A stretch of 64,000 bases of DNA from Botryosphaeria dothidea (Eukaryota; Ascomycota; Dothideomycetes; Botryosphaeriales; Botryosphaeriaceae), in NCBI GenBank assembly GCA_011503125.2, contig WWBZ02000016.1:3534001-3598000 (forward strand), read 5' to 3'. The stretch's first letter is position 1; every line of letters begins with the position of its first letter. This document shows positions 1-10,100 of the stretch, one piece after another. The notes beneath the pieces are model-generated. The model did no database searches, was not told the origin of the DNA, and saw only the letters and a program-made list of their open reading frames with translations. Position numbers and translations under genes: made by a program.

Positions 1-2356
1 AAGCTCTCGAAAGTGTGTGGCAAACCAGACAAGGGCACGGCTGCCGATGAGCGCTTCAGCAATTGCAAGCGCGATGGCGAGGCCATCACGAGTGCTAGTG
101 CCACGGCCGAGTTCATCAATGATGACAATGCTGTCCTTGCTGATGTTTCGAAGAATGAAAGCCGTCTCCCTCATCTCGGCCGCAAAGGTTGAGACATTTG
201 CTTCGATACTGTCATCGAGCGAAACTCTGGCGAAGAGCTGACTTCGTATGGGCATTGAAGCATATTGCGCGGGAACAAACATTCCAATTTGCGCCATGAC
301 GGACATCAAAGCAACTGACCGGATATACGTGCTTTTACCACTCATGTTGCAGCCAGTGATTATCTGAAACCGCTGACGTTCGGTAGCGTAGAAATCGTTC
401 GGAATGAACTTTGCGGATTGGATCTTCTCTCGTATTGGGTGACGACCTGCCTTGACTGCGAGAGTATCAGTCAAAGTGGGGCGGGTGTACTCTTGGCTCG
501 TGACGAGATGCGCGAATGATGAAATCATATCCAGCATGGCAATGCTTTCGCCAACTTTGTATAAAGCGGCCGCGTAAGCTCTAGTGTCGACAATCAAGTC
601 TGATATGGCTTTGCTGCTCAAGCAGACTACCTCGTTGTGAGCATCGACGATCTTCTGATTCCGCTTCATGAGATCAAGCGTCTGGCACTCGATCATGCCC
701 TTCTTCTTGTGAACATTGGTGAAAATTGGTGGCAAGATGCGGTCCTCCAGGTCCGTGGCGTTGAGTTGAATGTAGAATTGTCGCGCTGTGTCGAACTTCA
801 TGGTGAGGCGAACATCATGTGTTTCTGGAACATGAATGAGTGCTATTGTTGTACAAACGAGGTACGACGTACCGCCAACTTGTTCGATAAGCTGTAAGGC
901 GTCCTCAGTCGCTTCTCGGTAAGCTTGACGTGCCACATCCAAGAGACCGTTGACACCCGCCTGTTCAAGATGTTAGTTGCACCCCCCGAGCTTATAGAAC
1001 CGACGGATTGACCTTGACTGCATAAGTGTGCTGGTTCCTGAGGTCCAGTGGTCTCTTAGCAAAGATGGTGTCTTCATTAATCACTGAGTCAATCAGTTCT
1101 TGGAGGGGATTGATGTTGTCCGGATGACAAAACTTGAAGGATTAGTAAGGGAGACAGCTCTTGGTATCGTGTTCTTACTGCTCGAATCTCACGAAGCAAG
1201 GCGCTTCTTGCACCGGTCAAGGACTCATAGATTGGCTTGATTGAAAGGGCGAATTGTTTCAGCATGATGATCTGATTGATGGATTGCTCCACCGTTTGCA
1301 CCGACGACTTGGTGGGGACTAGGATAAGCTGAACCAGATATTAGAAACATCCATAACGTTGAGAGTGCATGAATTCACCGCAGAAAGAATCTTATCGGCA
1401 TCCAGGAACCCTTTGAGAGCTGTTTAAGATGTTAGCCGTCATGACACCCGTGAAGGAACGAGCGGCGCGCCTTGTCTCGTGGCGAAGAACATGTCTTCTT
1501 TGCTGGAAATTTCTTCCAAAGCATTGTATCGAATGTTCAGTGTATCGCTGTTTGTAACTGGCTGGAGAATGCTGCTACGTAGGACCCTTGCTCCCATGGG
1601 AGTAAGTGTTTCATTAAGCAGGCCGAACAAGCAGTGGCGAGACTTTGGATGCTCGAGATTTTGAATGAGCTCCAATGTACGTATGGTGGAGATGTCAATC
1701 ATCATAGATCCCTCGGAAGGCTCATATTTGATTCTCAAAGAATGGAAGGCAAAGGTCAGACCGTGATTCAATTCGACATACTTCATAGCCTACAACGGTC
1801 AGCGCAAGATGGTTCCAAGGAAAACTGGAAAATATACGGCAGCGAAGCAACAAACACAGAAGTAGTTTCCCTCCAGTGATAGTTTGATAGCTTCAATGTC
1901 ATCAGCAAAGGCTAGCTGCTGGATGTACTCTGCTCCGGCTGTCTCGGCCCAGTACCTGCGGTCGACGAAGGTGACCCGACTGCTAATCTCGTCAAGATTC
2001 TCTTCGATGATTGACAAGAGCTTGGACCTTGGATTAGCTGCGGTCGAAACAACAAGGATCTCAGTGGGCGCGTAAACGTGGAGCTTGTGAATGGTGCGAA
2101 CGTAAGTCTGGCTATCACAGATTTGACAAAGCACTGCCTGGGCGGTGTCAAGATTCACGATGGCAAGACCGACAGTGGGAGAGACGCCGCGGGACTCGCT
2201 GACAGCGCAGATGACGTGCTGGGCGTCAAGCCTGGCGGCACTGGTGGCTGTTGTGGTCGGACGGCCCGTACCCGGTCTGCGGCGAGTGCGTTGCCCAGTA
2301 TGGGGTCGAGACACAGCAGCCGTGTAGCTCGTGGATGGACAAATGTATGTCGCCAT
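1..2356 (-). CDS. MSH4: MutS homologue 4 (meiotic), 3' end beyond window
   Basis: Meiosis-specific MutS protein. In this family MSH4 pairs with MSH5 to stabilise recombination intermediates for crossing-over and does not repair mismatches. The rebuilt product runs 703 codons from the ATG at 2354-2356 to the window edge. Exons on the minus strand are 2356-1838, 1789-1471, 1419-1379, 1328-1179, 1132-1013 and 960-1. The N-terminus has the MSH4-like YTAAVSRPHTG. The MutS core and lever domains follow. The ATPase domain shows a Walker A GCNMSGKST (about 330-360), then DELGRGTS and ATHFREL at the very edge, so the last part of the ATPase and the C-terminus are missing. Introns are 46-52 bp, most with CTAAC- or CTGAC-like branch sites. 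The 1420-1470 intron begins with GC instead of GT. It lies divergent from RSA4, 246 bp apart. Confidence 0.93.
1420..1470 (-). other. MSH4: GC-AG intron in MSH4
   Basis: Joining ATRQ to ALKGFLDADKIL, the sequence expected for MSH4, requires removing 51 bp whose donor reads AAG|GCGCGC and whose acceptor is AACAG. A CTAAC branch site lies about 15 bp before the acceptor. No GT in this stretch gives a normal-length in-frame intron. Confidence 0.7.
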
Positions 2357-2602
2357 GGTTAACGGACTTGGGGTCAGTGAGGGCGCATGGCGCGCGCCGC
2401 AGCAGTTGCGCGTTCGGCCGAGTCTTTATGTGTGAGGGTTGCGGCGAAGAGGCGGAGATGTGGAGCAACATGGTCTGTGCGCATAGGGCTGAGAATTATC
2501 GCTGGAGGAAGGTGCTCGCCCCCCCAAAAAAAGTCGAGCAAAGCGTACGCCGCTCCATTCATCACTCAACCCCACCCGGCACTTCGAACGCCCGTACAGA
2601 CC
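2357..2602. promoter_or_regulatory. Shared divergent promoter region, MSH4 / RSA4
   Basis: This 246-bp gap separates the start codons of a meiotic gene (minus) and an essential ribosome-biogenesis gene (plus), so both promoters must lie here or inside the genes. I see no clear TATA box. There is a short A-rich run near 2525. Confidence 0.55.
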
Positions 2603-4174
2603 ATGGCCACCGTCATCCCACCACCTAGCAAGCGCCAGAAGACGGCAGCGGCCGCCCGCGCTCGAGAACAGGCCGAGCTTCCCTCGATCCCGTCCGGCAG
2701 CGTTCGCGTTAAGTTCATCGACCAAGCGACTGGCAAATCTGGCGATCTCCCCGTCGTGTCCGTTCCTCTCGAGCAAGCTCAAGTCAAGAACCTCGAGACG
2801 CTGCTCAACACCCTACAGGGCAACGAAGACGCCGCAGACCAAATACCATACCGTTTCTTCTACGCTGGTCAAGGAGGACAGGACATCAAGGAGGGCGAGA
2901 GAGGCGAGGCACTGGGAGACGCCGCTGATCTGTGGAATGCCCTGATAAAAGATGGCAAGGCTACTACCGAGGAAGAAATCGTGCTGGCATACGCTCCCCA
3001 AGCCGTCTTCAAGGTGCGCGCCGTCTCACGATGCGCAGCCGCAATTTCCGGTCATGGCCAGCCCATCTTGGCCACTCAATTCTCCCCTCAAAGCAGCTCA
3101 CGCATGGCCAGTGGCAGTGGAGATGGCACCGCCAGGATATGGGACTGTGACACCAACACTCCGGCCCACACTTTGAAAGGACATACCAGCTGGGTTCTGG
3201 TTGTCAGCTGGTCCCCCGCGGGGGACATCATTGCCACCGGCTCTATGGACAACACCGTCCGCTTGTGGAATCCCAAGACTGGCGAAGCTTTGGGCGGCCC
3301 AATGAAAGGCCATACCAAGTGGGTAACGAGCCTTTCCTGGGAGCCCTACCATTTGCAGGAGCCGGGCCGGCCGCGCCTGGCTTCTTCTTCGAAAGATGCT
3401 ACGGTGCGCATCTGGGACGCCGTGGCAAGAAAAGCAGACATTGTTCTCTCCGGCCACAAGGGAACCGTCAGCTGCGTGAAGTGGGGAGGCATGGGCTTGA
3501 TCTACACCGCATCACATGATAAGACCGTCAAGGTATGGACTGCCGCGGACGGAACTCTCAAGCATACCCTCAACGCCCACGCCCACTGGGTGAATCATCT
3601 GGCCCTATCTACTGACTTCGTCCTTCGAACTGCATTCCATGAGCATGCTCCGCACGAAAAACCCTCAACAGAAGAGGAGAGGCTGGCTTTTGCGAAGAAA
3701 CGCTTCGAGAAAGCTGCCACTATCTCTGGCAAGATAGTTGAACGTCTGGTATCCGCTAGTGACGACTTCACCATGTACTTGTGGGAACCATCTTCTAGCA
3801 CAAAACCGCTTGCAAGGTTACAAGGCCATCAAAAACAGGTCAACCACGTTACCTTCTCGCCTGACGGACTTTACATTGCGTCTGCTGCATTCGACAACCA
3901 TGTGAAGCTATGGAACGCTAATACTGGCGCCTTTATCACGACACTTCGGGGACATGTGGCACCTGTCTACCAGTGTTGTTTCAGTCCGGACAGCCGGCTG
4001 CTGGTCAGCGCGAGCAAGGACACCACATTGAAGGCTTGGGATGTGAGGACCGGTAAGATAGCGAACGATCTGCCAGGGCACCAAGACGAGGTCTACGCCG
4101 TTGACTGGAGTCCGGATGGAAGAGGCGTTGGCAGTGGTGGGAAGGATAAGGCGGTGAGGATATGGAGGCACTAG
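2603..4174 (+). CDS. RSA4: Notchless/Rsa4-type WD40 ribosome assembly factor
   Basis: Ribosome assembly factor of the Rsa4/NLE1 family. In this family it sits on pre-60S particles, where its N-terminal ubiquitin-like NLE domain binds the MIDAS domain of the AAA ATPase Rea1/Midasin to drive particle maturation in the nucleus. The single exon encodes 523 residues, close to yeast Rsa4. I chose the ATG in ACCATGG at 2603; the frame is open further upstream, but that part looks unlike protein. The order is a short basic N-terminus, the NLE domain at about 35-105, then about eight WD40 repeats. These show repeated GHTSWV, SGSGDGTARIWD, SASKDTTLKAWD and final VRIWRH blades, with a family-typical insert before the repeat containing SASDDFTMYLWE. 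It is convergent with the next gene, whose stop lies about 220 bp downstream. Confidence 0.95.
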   Translation: MATVIPPPSKRQKTAAAARAREQAELPSIPSGSVRVKFIDQATGKSGDLPVVSVPLEQAQVKNLETLLNTLQGNEDAADQIPYRFFYAGQGGQDIKEGERGEALGDAADLWNALIKDGKATTEEEIVLAYAPQAVFKVRAVSRCAAAISGHGQPILATQFSPQSSSRMASGSGDGTARIWDCDTNTPAHTLKGHTSWVLVVSWSPAGDIIATGSMDNTVRLWNPKTGEALGGPMKGHTKWVTSLSWEPYHLQEPGRPRLASSSKDATVRIWDAVARKADIVLSGHKGTVSCVKWGGMGLIYTASHDKTVKVWTAADGTLKHTLNAHAHWVNHLALSTDFVLRTAFHEHAPHEKPSTEEERLAFAKKRFEKAATISGKIVERLVSASDDFTMYLWEPSSSTKPLARLQGHQKQVNHVTFSPDGLYIASAAFDNHVKLWNANTGAFITTLRGHVAPVYQCCFSPDSRLLVSASKDTTLKAWDVRTGKIANDLPGHQDEVYAVDWSPDGRGVGSGGKDKAVRIWRH

Positions 4175-4395
4175 ATTTCTGGGATCGAATGAAGACTATT
4201 CACAGGGACGGGAACTCATTCATTGAAGACCACCGCGAGGTTCTTGTCATGGACTGCAATTGAAGAGATGGTAGTAAGTCTGCTACTTTTACACGATGAA
4301 AATCTGAACGGGCCATGCGACAGCGCTCGACTCCACAGCCACACCAAGCTGCTTCACAACCGTAAGTCATAACGAACAAGCAGCTTTTGAGTCCA

Positions 4396-5544
4396 TTACT
4401 TCTTCTCATGAATAGGGAACTCGTGTCCAGTGCCCTTCTTGTATTGATGACGGATAGCATCGGCGATCTTACGATCCTTCATCTGTTCCCAGGCACTCTC
4501 ATCGGATTGGGTGCCCTTTCTGAGCACATGCTCCTGGAACTTGTCGATGGCTGCGATAATGATGATCAGTACGAGGTGTATAACAAGACGGACTAGTCCA
4601 TATCAACAAGGGGCAGCGATGTTTCAAAGAAAAGTCCGCTTACTCTTATCGAGCAAATCTTCATTCTCCTCCGCCTTGCGTCCGCCACCCATCTTCTCAT
4701 TCAGATGGTCCTTCATCTTGTCGAAATGCCCCCTTTCCTCCTCTTCTTTGCGACGGCGCTCCTCCTCGGCAGCCTTGCCGCTGATCTTGTCGAAGAAGCT
4801 GGGCTTCTCTTCCTCCGACTTGCTGTGACGGCGGCTCTTGGACTCCTTCTCATCGTCCTTGCCGGTAATCTTGTCAAAGAAGCTGGACCTTTCTTCCTCC
4901 GACTTGCTGTGGCGGCGGCTTCTGGAGCCCCTAGACTCGGATCTGCTGTGACGACGGCTGCTCGATTCCTTTTCCTCGTTCTCCTTGCCAGCAAGCTTGT
5001 TGAGGAAGCTGCTGCGCTTCTCCTCCTCGTTGGTGTGGCTAGGCCGACGTTCCTTAGATTCGTCGTCGTGATCTCTGTGCTTCAGCTTGTCAAAGAAGCT
5101 AGCTTTTTCACGCTTCTCCCGCTCTATCCTCTCGCGCTCGAGACGTTCCTCTTCCTCTCTGCGGAGACGTTCGGCCTCGCGCTTCCTTTCCTCATCCTTG
5201 CCGGTAAGCTTGTCAAAGAAGCTGGCCTTCTCCTCCTTCTCCTCCTCCTTGTAGCGTCGGTTCTCGGCCTCGGGAGACCCGTGTTTGTCGGTGTCGTCAT
5301 CGCGACCGGTCAGCTTACTGAAGAAGCCGCCCTCCTTCTTCTCCTCGTGCTCGGCAGCGGGATGGTGCTTGGCAGAGTCGTGGGATTCATGACGCTCCCT
5401 TTCCTCGTGCTCGTCCTCTTTGCCGCTGAACTTGTCGAAGAAGTGCTTCTTTTCCTCTCTCTCCTTCTCGGTCTGGGTGGAGGAGTTTTCGTACTGGTGC
5501 TTCTCCTCCTCTTCACCGTGCTTGAGCTTGTGGATGAAATCCAT
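4396..5544 (-). CDS. Hydrophilic LEA/dehydrin-like repeat protein
   Basis: Very hydrophilic Lys/Glu/Arg/Ser-rich protein of 351 residues. Exon 1 is 5544-4644, a 93-bp intron follows (4551-4643), and exon 2 is 4550-4396. The first exon carries eight spaced copies of a module of the type FFDKLTGKDDE. The variants include FFDKFSGKEDE, FFSKLTGRDDD, SFLNKLAGKEN, FFDKISGKAAE and a final HFDKMKDHLNEKM. Charged low-complexity linkers and RRHSKSE stretches separate them. Exon 2 adds a more ordered-looking tail with FQEHVLRKGTQSDESAWEQM and KKGTGHEFPIHEK. The amphipathic module with a lysine-rich core recalls dehydrin K-segments and LEA proteins that protect membranes or proteins under drought and heat; that role is inferred from composition only. 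There is no signal peptide or membrane segment. I do not know a named orthologue. Confidence 0.85.
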
Positions 5545-6181
5545 TGCAGGATACGTATGTATAGGGAATCAAGTTGAAGACGAAGACGATAGCGGGGCGT
5601 GGAAGGTGGGCAGATGCTGATGTGCTGGCGGAGGAATTGAGGAGGAACGGGGTGGAAATGTAGAGGGCCTGAGATAATAAGGGTCCAGGCGAGGCGTCAG
5701 AGGTTAAGTAGATCAAGGCCTATCGAAGAGCGTGACGTGTCCGCGCGAGTAATTCGGAGACATATGGCGGAGCAGCAGCGCAGGGCGACTTCCCCATGGC
5801 GCGTGGTTTCTGGCTCAGCGAATGGAAGCGAGGGGAGCTTGGCGGAAGCTCGGCGTGGCAGTGCATAGCGGAGATGCAGCATGCGGACGGAGGGTCTGGA
5901 TGAAGAAAGTGGAGCCCACGGCGGTGCGGCGGTCTGTAGCGGGCTGGCGGTGAGGAGGCAGGTCCCAGGGCTCGCTGCACTGTTGCAATGACATCGCGGC
6001 GGTCCCGCGCTAGCCGCAACGGGCTGGACCCTGAGTCGCCAGATGGACGCGCAGTCTCGTGCGCGCGCCGAGCTGCATGAATGCTTGTGCGGGAGCGCCC
6101 GCGAGACGGCCTGATGATGTCGGACGACCGCTCAACAACTTTTCAGCCGTCGCTCAGACTCCTCGAGCATACCGCTGCGCC
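5545..6181. other. Divergent intergenic region
   Basis: 637 bp between the starts of the LEA-like gene (minus) and the COG0523 gene (plus). The right half is GC-rich. Open frames here overlap on both strands and none looks like protein. It should hold both promoters; I recognise no specific site. Confidence 0.5.
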
Positions 6182-7321
6182 ATGTCGCCCATCCCCATCA
6201 CTGTCATCACCGGCTTCCTCGGCTCCGGCAAGACCACGCTGATCCTCAATCTCATTTCCCAGCTGCCGCTCGACTACAAGCTCGCCCTTCTGAAGAATGA
6301 GTTCGGCGACGTTGCCATCGACTCGCAGCTCGCCGCCTCTCAGGCCATCTCCGGCGTGCAAGAGCTTCTGAATGGCTGCATCTGCTGCAACCTGACCGGC
6401 CAGCTCGGCGATGCCCTTGAATCCCTTCGCACCACCGCCAACCCGGACCGCATCGTCCTCGAGACCAGCGGGAGCGCTTTCCCGGCAACTCTCGCCATGG
6501 AGGTGAACCGCATTGCTCGCGAGACCGGCGCCTTCGTGCTGGATGGCGTCATGAGCGTTGTCGATGTCGAGAACTGGCAGGGCTACGAGGACACGAGCTA
6601 TAGCGCCAAGGTGCAGGCCCAGTATACCGACCTGATCGTACTGAACAAGTGCGAGCTTGTTAGTGCGCGCAGGGTCGAGGACGTTGAAGATAAGATCAGG
6701 GACCTGGAGCTCGATATCCCCACGCCCATCGTCAAGAGTGCCAAGGGTCGAGTCGATAAGGACATCGTTTTTGGACTGGATGCAAAGCTGGCTAAGACAG
6801 ATGCCCATGCCTTACACCACGAGCATGACCATAATCATTCAAGTGAGGTCGAGGTGCTATCTGTAACCGTGTCTGCTGCGGACCAATCCCGCAGTGTTGA
6901 CCTCGACAAGCTTGACGCCTTGCTCAAGGACTCTTCCAAAGACGAAATATATCGTATAAAAGCTGTCCTCCGCACATCTGCGGTTCCGAGATCTTCTGAT
7001 GGACAACCTGCTTCTGCACCGAATCTTGCGCAAGGTTCAGGCAGATACATCCTCAATTGGGCTTTCGGACGATGGACCTTCACCGCTGTATCAACCGATC
7101 CCCCGCAGGAAACTCCCCTATCTTCGGGCGGTGCCACGCCGGCATCAACGAACTCTGGTGTATCCACACCCAAGAATGGCTCACTTGAGCCAACGCTGCG
7201 AATGACGATAATCGCCGCGCGCTATGAGTCCAACAAGTGGAAGAAGCGTATTGAAGCTGGCGAGTTTTTTGCTCTTGAAGGCGGTGCACCCATGGAATTG
7301 CAAGTTGAGAAAGTTGCTTAG
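6182..7321 (+). CDS. COG0523/CobW-type zinc-metallochaperone GTPase
   Basis: G3E-family P-loop GTPase of the CobW/COG0523 group, 379 residues in one exon. Members deliver or insert metal ions; the eukaryotic ZNG1 branch passes zinc to methionine aminopeptidase. Visible motifs are Walker A GFLGSGKT (residues 11-18), the diagnostic metal-binding GCICC (Cys66, Cys68, Cys69), LETSG in the switch region, and LNKCE as the guanine-specificity loop. A histidine-rich loop HHEHDHNH at about 212-219 is followed by a C-terminal CobW_C domain ending near WKKRIEAGEFFALE. The histidine loop suggests Zn or Ni/Co handling. The ATG at 6182 places Walker A at residue 11, as usual; upstream codons in the same frame look non-coding. 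Membership of the ZNG1 subgroup is inferred from motifs, not from a tree. Confidence 0.92.
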   Translation: MSPIPITVITGFLGSGKTTLILNLISQLPLDYKLALLKNEFGDVAIDSQLAASQAISGVQELLNGCICCNLTGQLGDALESLRTTANPDRIVLETSGSAFPATLAMEVNRIARETGAFVLDGVMSVVDVENWQGYEDTSYSAKVQAQYTDLIVLNKCELVSARRVEDVEDKIRDLELDIPTPIVKSAKGRVDKDIVFGLDAKLAKTDAHALHHEHDHNHSSEVEVLSVTVSAADQSRSVDLDKLDALLKDSSKDEIYRIKAVLRTSAVPRSSDGQPASAPNLAQGSGRYILNWAFGRWTFTAVSTDPPQETPLSSGGATPASTNSGVSTPKNGSLEPTLRMTIIAARYESNKWKKRIEAGEFFALEGGAPMELQVEKVA

Positions 7322-8377
7322 ACGCAATTCCATTGATCCAATTGCCCGCCAAGATCATCGTGAGCCAAGCTTTGTTCTTGCAGACCAGGCTCTGGCGAGC
7401 ACATGGGATGGCCAAGGCAATGGAATACACACGACTTTTGTGAGCCGTATGATGCGAGCAGCATCTTCATGGCCAGTGGAGTCAGGTAAGATACGGCCAG
7501 TGCATGAGTACCTAGACATGATAAAACACATAGAGATTCATAGAACAGACGGCGCCGACAGAGAAATTGAACACTCTACTCAGATCCATTTTCGACTCGG
7601 CAGACTCGCTTCTCTCTATCTGGAAGATATTGTTTGAGGTGAGAACCCAAACTAAATTGCAGAAGATCGGAGCGGCACAGAGTTCTCTCGTACCGCATCC
7701 CCTAAACTCACCAGCGAACCTCTCAGGGACACGGAAGGAGCTGCCACCTTCTTTCGAGACTAGCTGCGCTCAATGTAGCAGCATATTCTTTCAAGCTGCC
7801 TCGCTGGTTTGAACTCAATAGCATCATCAACATCACATGAAACTGACAGTCTGTACGCCGCAGCCAAGAAGTCCGCTACCGCTTGACGACACAGGTGTCG
7901 CCCCGAAGGGAGTGTGTTCCTGTACAAATAAATCAGAAGTGTCCTGCTCCCAGTAATGGACCGGGCTGAGCAAGCGTCGGGCACTATTTCGGTTTTGGCC
8001 GATATGCCGCGCTGCCCCTTGCGAGGCAACAATGGGGCATTTTATCAGCACAGTGCTATAATTACTATCTGTCGTATTCGTTCCTTTTACCATCAAGTGG
8101 ATCAAATTACCTATGCCTCTTCGAGGCGAATGGTCCATTCTCTGTCGCGAAACGACTGGGCTGGATGGTGACGAAAACGAAAACGAGCACGAGATGGGCC
8201 GGCCCGAGTTTGGAATCACCAGCTGAAACTTCCAGGCAGATAATGGAGGACATGGGGAGCAAGAGGCAACATACTTAAACGGGGACTGCTCTGCGTGGAA
8301 ATCGACGCCACTCAACTGTTCTTCCTATCTCGTCATCTTCCTTTCCCTCCAATTCGCTTGTGCAATTGTTAGTCACA
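7322..8377. other. Intergenic region without a supported gene
   Basis: 1,056 bp between the COG0523 and RTA1 genes, which point the same way. The longest open frame (minus, about 7833-8315) begins at TTG and has no recognisable motif, so I do not call it. The last part is a pyrimidine-rich leader before the RTA1 start. Confidence 0.5.
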
Positions 8378-9358
8378 ATGGGGTACAAATACTACAACTA
8401 CGATCCAAACTTTGCGGCAGCGGCAATTTTTGTCGTACTGTTTGCCGCCAGCAGCCTTCTCCACCTGTTCCAGCTTTTCAAGAACAGAACGTGGTATTTT
8501 ATTCCATTTGTTGTCGGAGGTGCTTGTAAGAGGTCTCCAGCGTCGCGCGAGACAACCCCATTAACGAAACATAGTTGAGGCGGTTGGATATGCCGGAAGG
8601 GCACTTTCGGCAAGAGAGACGCCCGACTGGACATTGATGCCTTATATCATGCAAAGTATCCTGCTCCTGCTGGGGCCAACGTTCTTCGCAGCATCGATCT
8701 ACATGATCCTTGGGCGGATCATCCGCTTGACCAACGGAGAAGCGCATTCGATTGTCAGAGCCACCCTGGTCACGAAAATCTTTCTCGTTGGCGACATATG
8801 CTCGTTTCTTGCCCAATCTGCAGGTTTGTGTCCATGTGGATTTACAGTTTCGAGCATGGCTGACATTGGACAGGTGGCGGCATGCTGGCGAAGGCGAAAA
8901 CCCAAGACGATCAGAAACTAGGAGAGCGCATTATCATCATCGGCCTATTCATCCAGATTGCGTTTTTTGGATTCTTCATCGTCGTGTCGGCACTCTTTCA
9001 CTACCGGATCTCCCTATACCCGACTGCCCGTTCGAGGAGAGTGCAAGTGCCCTGGCAGAGATATCTCTGGATCCTGTACGCTGCGAGCGCCCTGATCATG
9101 ATCCGTTCAATCTACAGGCTTCTTGAGTACATTCAGGGTAAGGATGGTGTACTTCAGTCGAAAGAGGCTTACATATACGTCCTGGATGCGGCGTTAATGT
9201 TCGCTGTTGCGGCCACTTTCAATGCCTTTCACCCAAGCCGAATTATAAACAAAGGCAGCATGTCGACGGAGGCGTACGACATTGGAGCAGACGATACGGA
9301 GTACATGGTGGGGAACAGGAAGAGAGGCGAGTACGACAACGTGAACCTGGGTGTTTGA
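8378..9358 (+). CDS. RTA1-like seven-transmembrane protein
   Basis: RTA1 family integral membrane protein of 293 residues. Family members are associated with resistance to 7-aminocholesterol, with export of sphingoid long-chain bases, and with stress or azole tolerance in yeasts; the substrate here is unknown. Exons are 8378-8525, 8575-8823 and 8874-9358, with 49- and 50-bp introns. Seven hydrophobic helices can be drawn. Family hallmarks are FEAVGYAGR after helix 2, PTFFAASIYMILGR in helix 3, DICSFLAQSAGGG in helix 4 and RSIYRLLEYIQG after helix 6. The C-terminal tail is cytosolic in style, acidic and tyrosine-containing (DIGADDTEYM). The ATG at 8378 follows a C/T-rich leader and gives the expected short N-terminus. 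Confidence 0.93.
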
Positions 9359-10100
9359 GCATGCAGACGGTCCGATTAAAGTAACTTCTTGTCTTCTTTT
9401 ATATTTTCTTTTGCGAAACCGATTGCGGGTCTGAGTGGGCTACAAAAAGGAACTTCGTTATTTGTTTCTTGTCATATTCCGCACGATACTGGAAGAGGTA
9501 GATAACTTTGCCGATAATTCTGCACTTAGACTGTATTACTATCCTGGTGCGGTTTGAGAAGTGGATGGTGCAGTTAAGGGTTAGTTCTAAAAGCTCGGAA
9601 GAAACAATATTGGATAAGTATTAAGAGCATCATTGGAAATCCGAAGTGTGTTGGACTTGCAGGCGGCCATTCGGATTTGCAGGTAGTAGGAGCGGAACTA
9701 AGCGCTATGTAAACGTCTTGTAAGTGAGAGTATGCCCCATGCTGTACATGGACAGGAGCCGAAGGATGAAGCTGCAGACGGCGAGTGGCCGGGCAGGTAT
9801 TGGTGGATGAACAAGCGACAGCGGCCGGCAATCGGCCGGCTAGGTGGCTGGGAGGCGCGGCAATTTCAAGGCAGACCCTGACTACCACAACAAGCCATCC
9901 TTGAGCAGGGGCTGTGTCGCGAGCTGCGCCCAGGCAGCAATAGAGAGACATGGCGAGAAAGCCCTAAGCCGCCGGAGTGCTGCCCAAGCTGGCTTCCAAG
10001 CCTCAAATCTGGTCACGGGTCTGCTTCGTCAGACAGTTTTTCTCAGCCATTGCCTCCCCCTCAGCTCCATCAACCCCACCGTCTTGTCCACCACCAATAA
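9359..10100. other. Intergenic region without a supported gene
   Basis: 742 bp between the RTA1 gene and the Pro/His-rich gene. It starts with a T-rich 3' flank (about 9385-9415) and ends in a pyrimidine-rich leader. No convincing ORF is seen. Confidence 0.5.

Noticed and set aside
5310..5577. Plus-strand Leu/Val-rich 290-residue frame opposite the LEA-like gene
   Set aside because: It is the antisense of Lys/Glu/Ser codons in the repeat protein and only looks like a membrane protein.
7833..8315. Minus-strand 160-residue protein
   Set aside because: Starts at TTG, overlaps the leader of the RTA1 gene and shows no motif.
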